16,140 nucleotides of DNA from Bacteroidota bacterium (GTDB lineage: Bacteria; Bacteroidota; Bacteroidia; Chitinophagales; Chitinophagaceae). The position numbers and the translations under genes are program-made. Numbering within the stretch: position 1 is the first letter of the stretch; each line of letters opens with the position of its first letter. Positions 14,321 through 16,140 of this stretch are shown piece after piece. The stretch spans positions 1 to 16,140 of the forward strand of contig JAEWDG010000310.1 of assembly GCA_023390215.1 (NCBI GenBank), in the 5' to 3' direction. The notes beneath the pieces were generated by a model. That model had not been told where the DNA came from. It was given only the letters and a program-made list of their open reading frames with translations, and made no database searches.

Positions 14321-14344
14321 AAAGAAGGCACGGCCTTCTTTTTT
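14321..14344 (+). terminator. Rho-independent terminator after family B2
   Basis: AAAGAAGGC (14321-14329) pairs perfectly with GCCTTCTTT (14333-14341) around ACG and is followed by further T to 14344. It lies 33 nt after the B2 stop. Confidence 0.88.
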
Positions 14345-14357
14345 ATTATGACCCTAA

Positions 14358-14378
14358 ACCACCACATCTTGCGGTGGT
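14358..14378 (+). other. Hairpin in the 333-bp gap between B2 and A3
   Basis: ACCACC (14358-14363) pairs with GGTGGT (14373-14378) with an inner CA/TG pair, no T-run. The rest of the gap (14379-14560) is AT-rich with no supported gene: a 37-codon frame at 14398-14511 lacks protein character. The A3 leader fills 14561-14621. Confidence 0.4.
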
Positions 14379-14560
14379 AATTTACTTTTCGCTGAGGATG
14401 AAGCTGCTTGTTTTTAGAAGAATTTTCTTATGTATCTGCGATTATTCAAACAGAATTTTCACAACATTAAGTTTGAATTTCGAAACATTAACGTCATTCA
14501 CATTTTCTTAGTTATGCGCGCAGCTTATGAACAGTGAAATTTTTTATTAAAAGCGTTAAT

Positions 14561-14621
14561 GGCGGAAAATTCTGACGCAGCGCCCAATCTGCAGGTAAGA
14601 TCATCTAATAATTCTACTACT
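14561..14621 (+). promoter_or_regulatory. Conserved 61-nt leader, copy 3 (before family A3)
   Basis: Same element as at 11910 and 12595, with one inserted A (GGCGGAAAATTCTGACGCAG) compensated by a one-base loss near the ATG, so the 61-nt distance is kept. Hairpin arms are unchanged: GGCG (14561-14564) and CTG (14572-14574) with CAGCGCC (14578-14584); the loop is ACG instead of ACA. The leader is open in frame with A3 from an ATG at 14559, but that is a by-product of the inserted base. Confidence 0.75.
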
Positions 14622-15059
14622 ATGAAATGGTTTGTTGTTATTTTTTTATGCATTTTTTCACTCCAGGAAATCAAAGCTCAATGTCCTCCAGGAACGACGC
14701 TGACTTATGTTTACACTTGCGACCTCGTATTTCACCGGCCAAAATTTGATTGTTTGAGAGGGTTTTGGTTTTGCTGCAAGGATAAACATTTTGAAATTAA
14801 GTGTGTTCCTACCAATCACATGGGGTCTGTTGGATATATTTACGGAAGAATAATTGAGGGAGATTACATGGAGTTTCATTTTCCGAACGACGTAATCAAA
14901 AAGCAAAATTTTACAAAAGAAGAAGTTGCGGTCTTCAATGTGGATGATGCGTTGGAATTTGAGGACGGAAAAGATAAAATTAAACTCATCACCGGCGATT
15001 ATCCTACTATTCAGCAAAAGGAGGAGTTGATTGTCAGAGTGCCCTTTAAAAGAGGCTGA
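14622..15059 (+). CDS. Secreted six-cysteine protein of unknown function, family A member 3
   Basis: 145 aa. The frame is open from an ATG at 14559, but I start at 14622 because MKWFVVIFLCIFSLQEIKA is the signal peptide equivalent to those of A1 and A2 and the extra codons are the shared non-coding leader. Cleavage is expected before QCPPG. Mature cysteines: 21, 33, 44, 51, 52 and 61; the fourth and fifth are adjacent (FWFCCKDKHF), unlike A1 and A2. C-terminal blocks FHFPNDVIKKQNF, FNVDDALEFE and GDYPTIQ, then EELIVRVPFK, match the family. It is separated from A1/A2 by the two B genes. Strong terminator at 15064-15102. Confidence 0.87.
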   Translation: MKWFVVIFLCIFSLQEIKAQCPPGTTLTYVYTCDLVFHRPKFDCLRGFWFCCKDKHFEIKCVPTNHMGSVGYIYGRIIEGDYMEFHFPNDVIKKQNFTKEEVAVFNVDDALEFEDGKDKIKLITGDYPTIQQKEELIVRVPFKRG

Positions 15060-15063
15060 TCAG

Positions 15064-15102
15064 AAAAAGGAAGCAGCCCGAACAGGAGCTGTTTCCTTTT
15101 TT
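15064..15102 (+). terminator. Rho-independent terminator after family A3
   Basis: AAAAAGGAAGCAGC (15064-15077) pairs with GCTGTTTCCTTTTT (15088-15101), 14 bp with one G-T wobble, loop of ten, ending in a T-run. It starts 5 nt after the A3 stop. The A-run on the left side could make it work in both directions. Confidence 0.9.
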
Positions 15103-15214
15103 ATAGTCCCTGGTTTTAGAGAATCTGATATTTCAGAATCATACGGAATCGGCCGGAAAATATTAAAAACCCATATCCTGATTTTTTCCGATTTTACACC
15201 CGAAATACTGATAC

Positions 15215-15739
15215 ATGTGCTCAATCCGGAGGGCAACCCTTGAAGATGCCGAACTAATTTGCAAACTTGGTAACATATCCGTCGAATTTGCACACCGCGA
15301 CAGTTGCTCAGCAGCAGATATGCAGGAATACCTCGATCAAAATTATTCCCTTCCAGCGATCGAAGCTGAGCTTGCGGATGCAGGTAATATTTATCACATC
15401 ATTGAGTATAATAATATTCCTGTAGGCTATTCCAAAGTTGTTTTAAATGTAAGCCATCCGAACATCAGGAATACGAATGTTACAAAGCTTGACAGGATTT
15501 ATCTTCTCCCTGAATATTTTGATAAGAAATTGGGGATTGAACTATTGAAATATAATATCGATCTGGCAAAAAGAAATGGCCAAACTGGAATATGGTTATT
15601 TACCTGGGTGGGTAATACAAGAGCGGTGAACTTTTATAAAAGAGTTGGTTTCCAAATTATCGGTTCTCATCAGTTCAAAGTTTCTAAGAATCATTCAAAC
15701 GAAAATTACCACATGTATCTGCAATTAGATGAAGATTGA
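15215..15739 (+). CDS. GNAT-family N-acetyltransferase
   Basis: GCN5-related acetyltransferase, 174 aa, using acetyl-CoA; substrate unknown. Fold elements seen in order: strand SIRRATLEDAELICKLG at the N terminus, a helical segment (residues about 28-55), IYHIIEYNNIPVGYSKVVLN (beta hairpin), motif A region LDRIYLLPEYFDKKLGIELL (the usual Q/R-x-x-G-x-G/A loop is degenerate as DKKLGI), and motif B with GIWLFTWVGNTRAVNFYKRVGF containing the characteristic N-x-x-A-x-x-F-Y-x-x-x-G-F. The ATG at 15215 gives a normal N terminus. It stands alone, 155 nt after A3 and its terminator, with no clear promoter seen, and converges on serS. Confidence 0.9.
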   Translation: MCSIRRATLEDAELICKLGNISVEFAHRDSCSAADMQEYLDQNYSLPAIEAELADAGNIYHIIEYNNIPVGYSKVVLNVSHPNIRNTNVTKLDRIYLLPEYFDKKLGIELLKYNIDLAKRNGQTGIWLFTWVGNTRAVNFYKRVGFQIIGSHQFKVSKNHSNENYHMYLQLDED

Positions 15740-15751
15740 GTCCTGCAACGT

Positions 15752-15801
15752 TTGTAGCCTCTTAAACGCCTGGAATCTCTTGAACTTCTGGAACCTTTGA
15801 A
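15752..15801 (+). repeat. Short degenerate tandem repeat, about 18-nt period
   Basis: CTGGAATCTCTTGAA (15770-15784) is followed by CTGGAACCTTTGAA (15788-15801), and a weaker related unit (GTAGCCTCTTAAAC) precedes them. It lies in the convergent spacer between the acetyltransferase and serS. Units are too few to call a satellite. Confidence 0.45.
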
Positions 15802-15826
15802 AAAATACTGAATCAAGTTCAGGATG
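15800..15826 (-). terminator. Probable terminator of serS
   Basis: On the minus strand CTGAA and TTCAG (15822-15818 and 15812-15808) form a stem, extended past one mismatch by an AT/AT pair, with loop CTTGA, and the T-run TTTTTT follows. It begins about 22 nt past the serS stop. The core resembles a palindromic intergenic repeat (see findings). Confidence 0.6.
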
Positions 15827-15847
15827 ACGGCACTGATTGAATGTCCA

Positions 15848-16140
15848 TTACAACCCACTCGCCCCAAAATAACTATGCAGCGCAGAAGGTAACTTTATTC
15901 CTTCAGGTGTTTGATTGTTCTCCAGCAAAGCAGCAACAATCCTCGGAAGCGCAAGTGAAGATCCGTTCAAAGAATGAAGCAATTGAGTTTTTCCGCTTTC
16001 ATCTTTATACCTGATCTTCATCCGGTTCGTCTGAAAAGATTCAAAATTGCTGACTGAACTTACTTCCAGCCATTTTTTCTGAGCCGCGCTATATACTTCA
16101 AAGTCATATGTGAGTGCAGATGTAAAGCCCATATCGCCGC
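15848..16140 (-). CDS. serS: Seryl-tRNA synthetase, C-terminal part (5' end outside window)
   Basis: Class II aminoacyl-tRNA synthetase charging tRNA-Ser. Only the last 97 or so residues are inside the window; the frame continues past the edge (GDMGFTSALTYDFEVYSA...). Recognised by the serine-enzyme sequence TYDFEVYSAAQKKWLEVSSV, FQTNRMKIRYK, and class II motif 3 in LNGSSLALPRIVAALLEN with its conserved arginine, followed by the short tail ending ...SYFGASGL. Convergent with the acetyltransferase; likely terminator at 15800-15826. Confidence 0.95.
   Translation of the reverse strand, partial: GDMGFTSALTYDFEVYSAAQKKWLEVSSVSNFESFQTNRMKIRYKDESGKTQLLHSLNGSSLALPRIVAALLENNQTPEGIKLPSALHSYFGASGL

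Noticed and set aside
14398..14511. 37-codon ORF between B2 and A3
   Set aside because: No plausible ribosome-binding spacing, no recognisable protein character, AT-rich spacer; likely chance.
14559..14621. Longer start for family A3 (21 extra codons)
   Set aside because: These codons are the conserved leader shared with A1 and A2, where it is not in frame with the gene; they would also displace the signal peptide from the N terminus.

Overview
The window looks like chromosomal DNA from a member of the Bacteroidota, most likely Chitinophagia/Chitinophagaceae. This rests on gene order (bamA, two skp/ompH-like genes, murI), protein character, near absence of Shine-Dalgarno sequences before start codons, and several good matches to the Bacteroidota -7 promoter element TAnnTTTG. 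No rRNA, tRNA, insertion sequence, CRISPR array or prophage gene was seen.

Layout. Positions 1-3122: envelope biogenesis, with the 3' end of bamA, two Skp/OmpH-like periplasmic chaperones, a terminator, then glutamate racemase murI. Positions 3193-4129: rpmH (55 aa), rnpA (TTG start) and yidD, the last two overlapping by 14 nt. Positions 4151-5346, minus strand: superoxide dismutase with its own terminator, and tadA. Positions 5375-7858: aldehyde dehydrogenase, a thiol (glutathione-peroxidase-fold) peroxidase and a small membrane protein in tight array, divergent from tadA. Positions 7864-8901, minus: a DusB-type tRNA dihydrouridine synthase. Positions 8933-11544: CPBP intramembrane protease, cdsA and psd, a membrane/phospholipid operon.

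From about 11545 to 15102 the character changes: more AT-rich, wide spacers, repeats, and five small secreted proteins of no family I recognise. They belong to two paralogous families in the order A1-A2-B1-B2-A3. Family A (145-150 aa) has a signal peptide, six cysteines in the N-terminal half of the mature protein and a strongly conserved C-terminal half. Family B (174-175 aa) has a signal peptide and three conserved cysteines. Most units end in their own terminator. Each A gene is preceded by a nearly identical leader whose 5' edge lies exactly 61 nt before the ATG and which can fold into a conserved bulged hairpin; the B genes lack it. Before this cluster, just after psd, lies a 120-bp-period direct repeat of a two-hairpin element, one copy intact and one degenerate.

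The window closes with a GNAT acetyltransferase (15215-15739), a short degenerate repeat, and the 3' end of serS on the minus strand.

The A/B cluster with its shared leader is the best candidate for something undescribed. Its function cannot be inferred from sequence alone; I see expansion by duplication, secretion and probable disulfide bonding.
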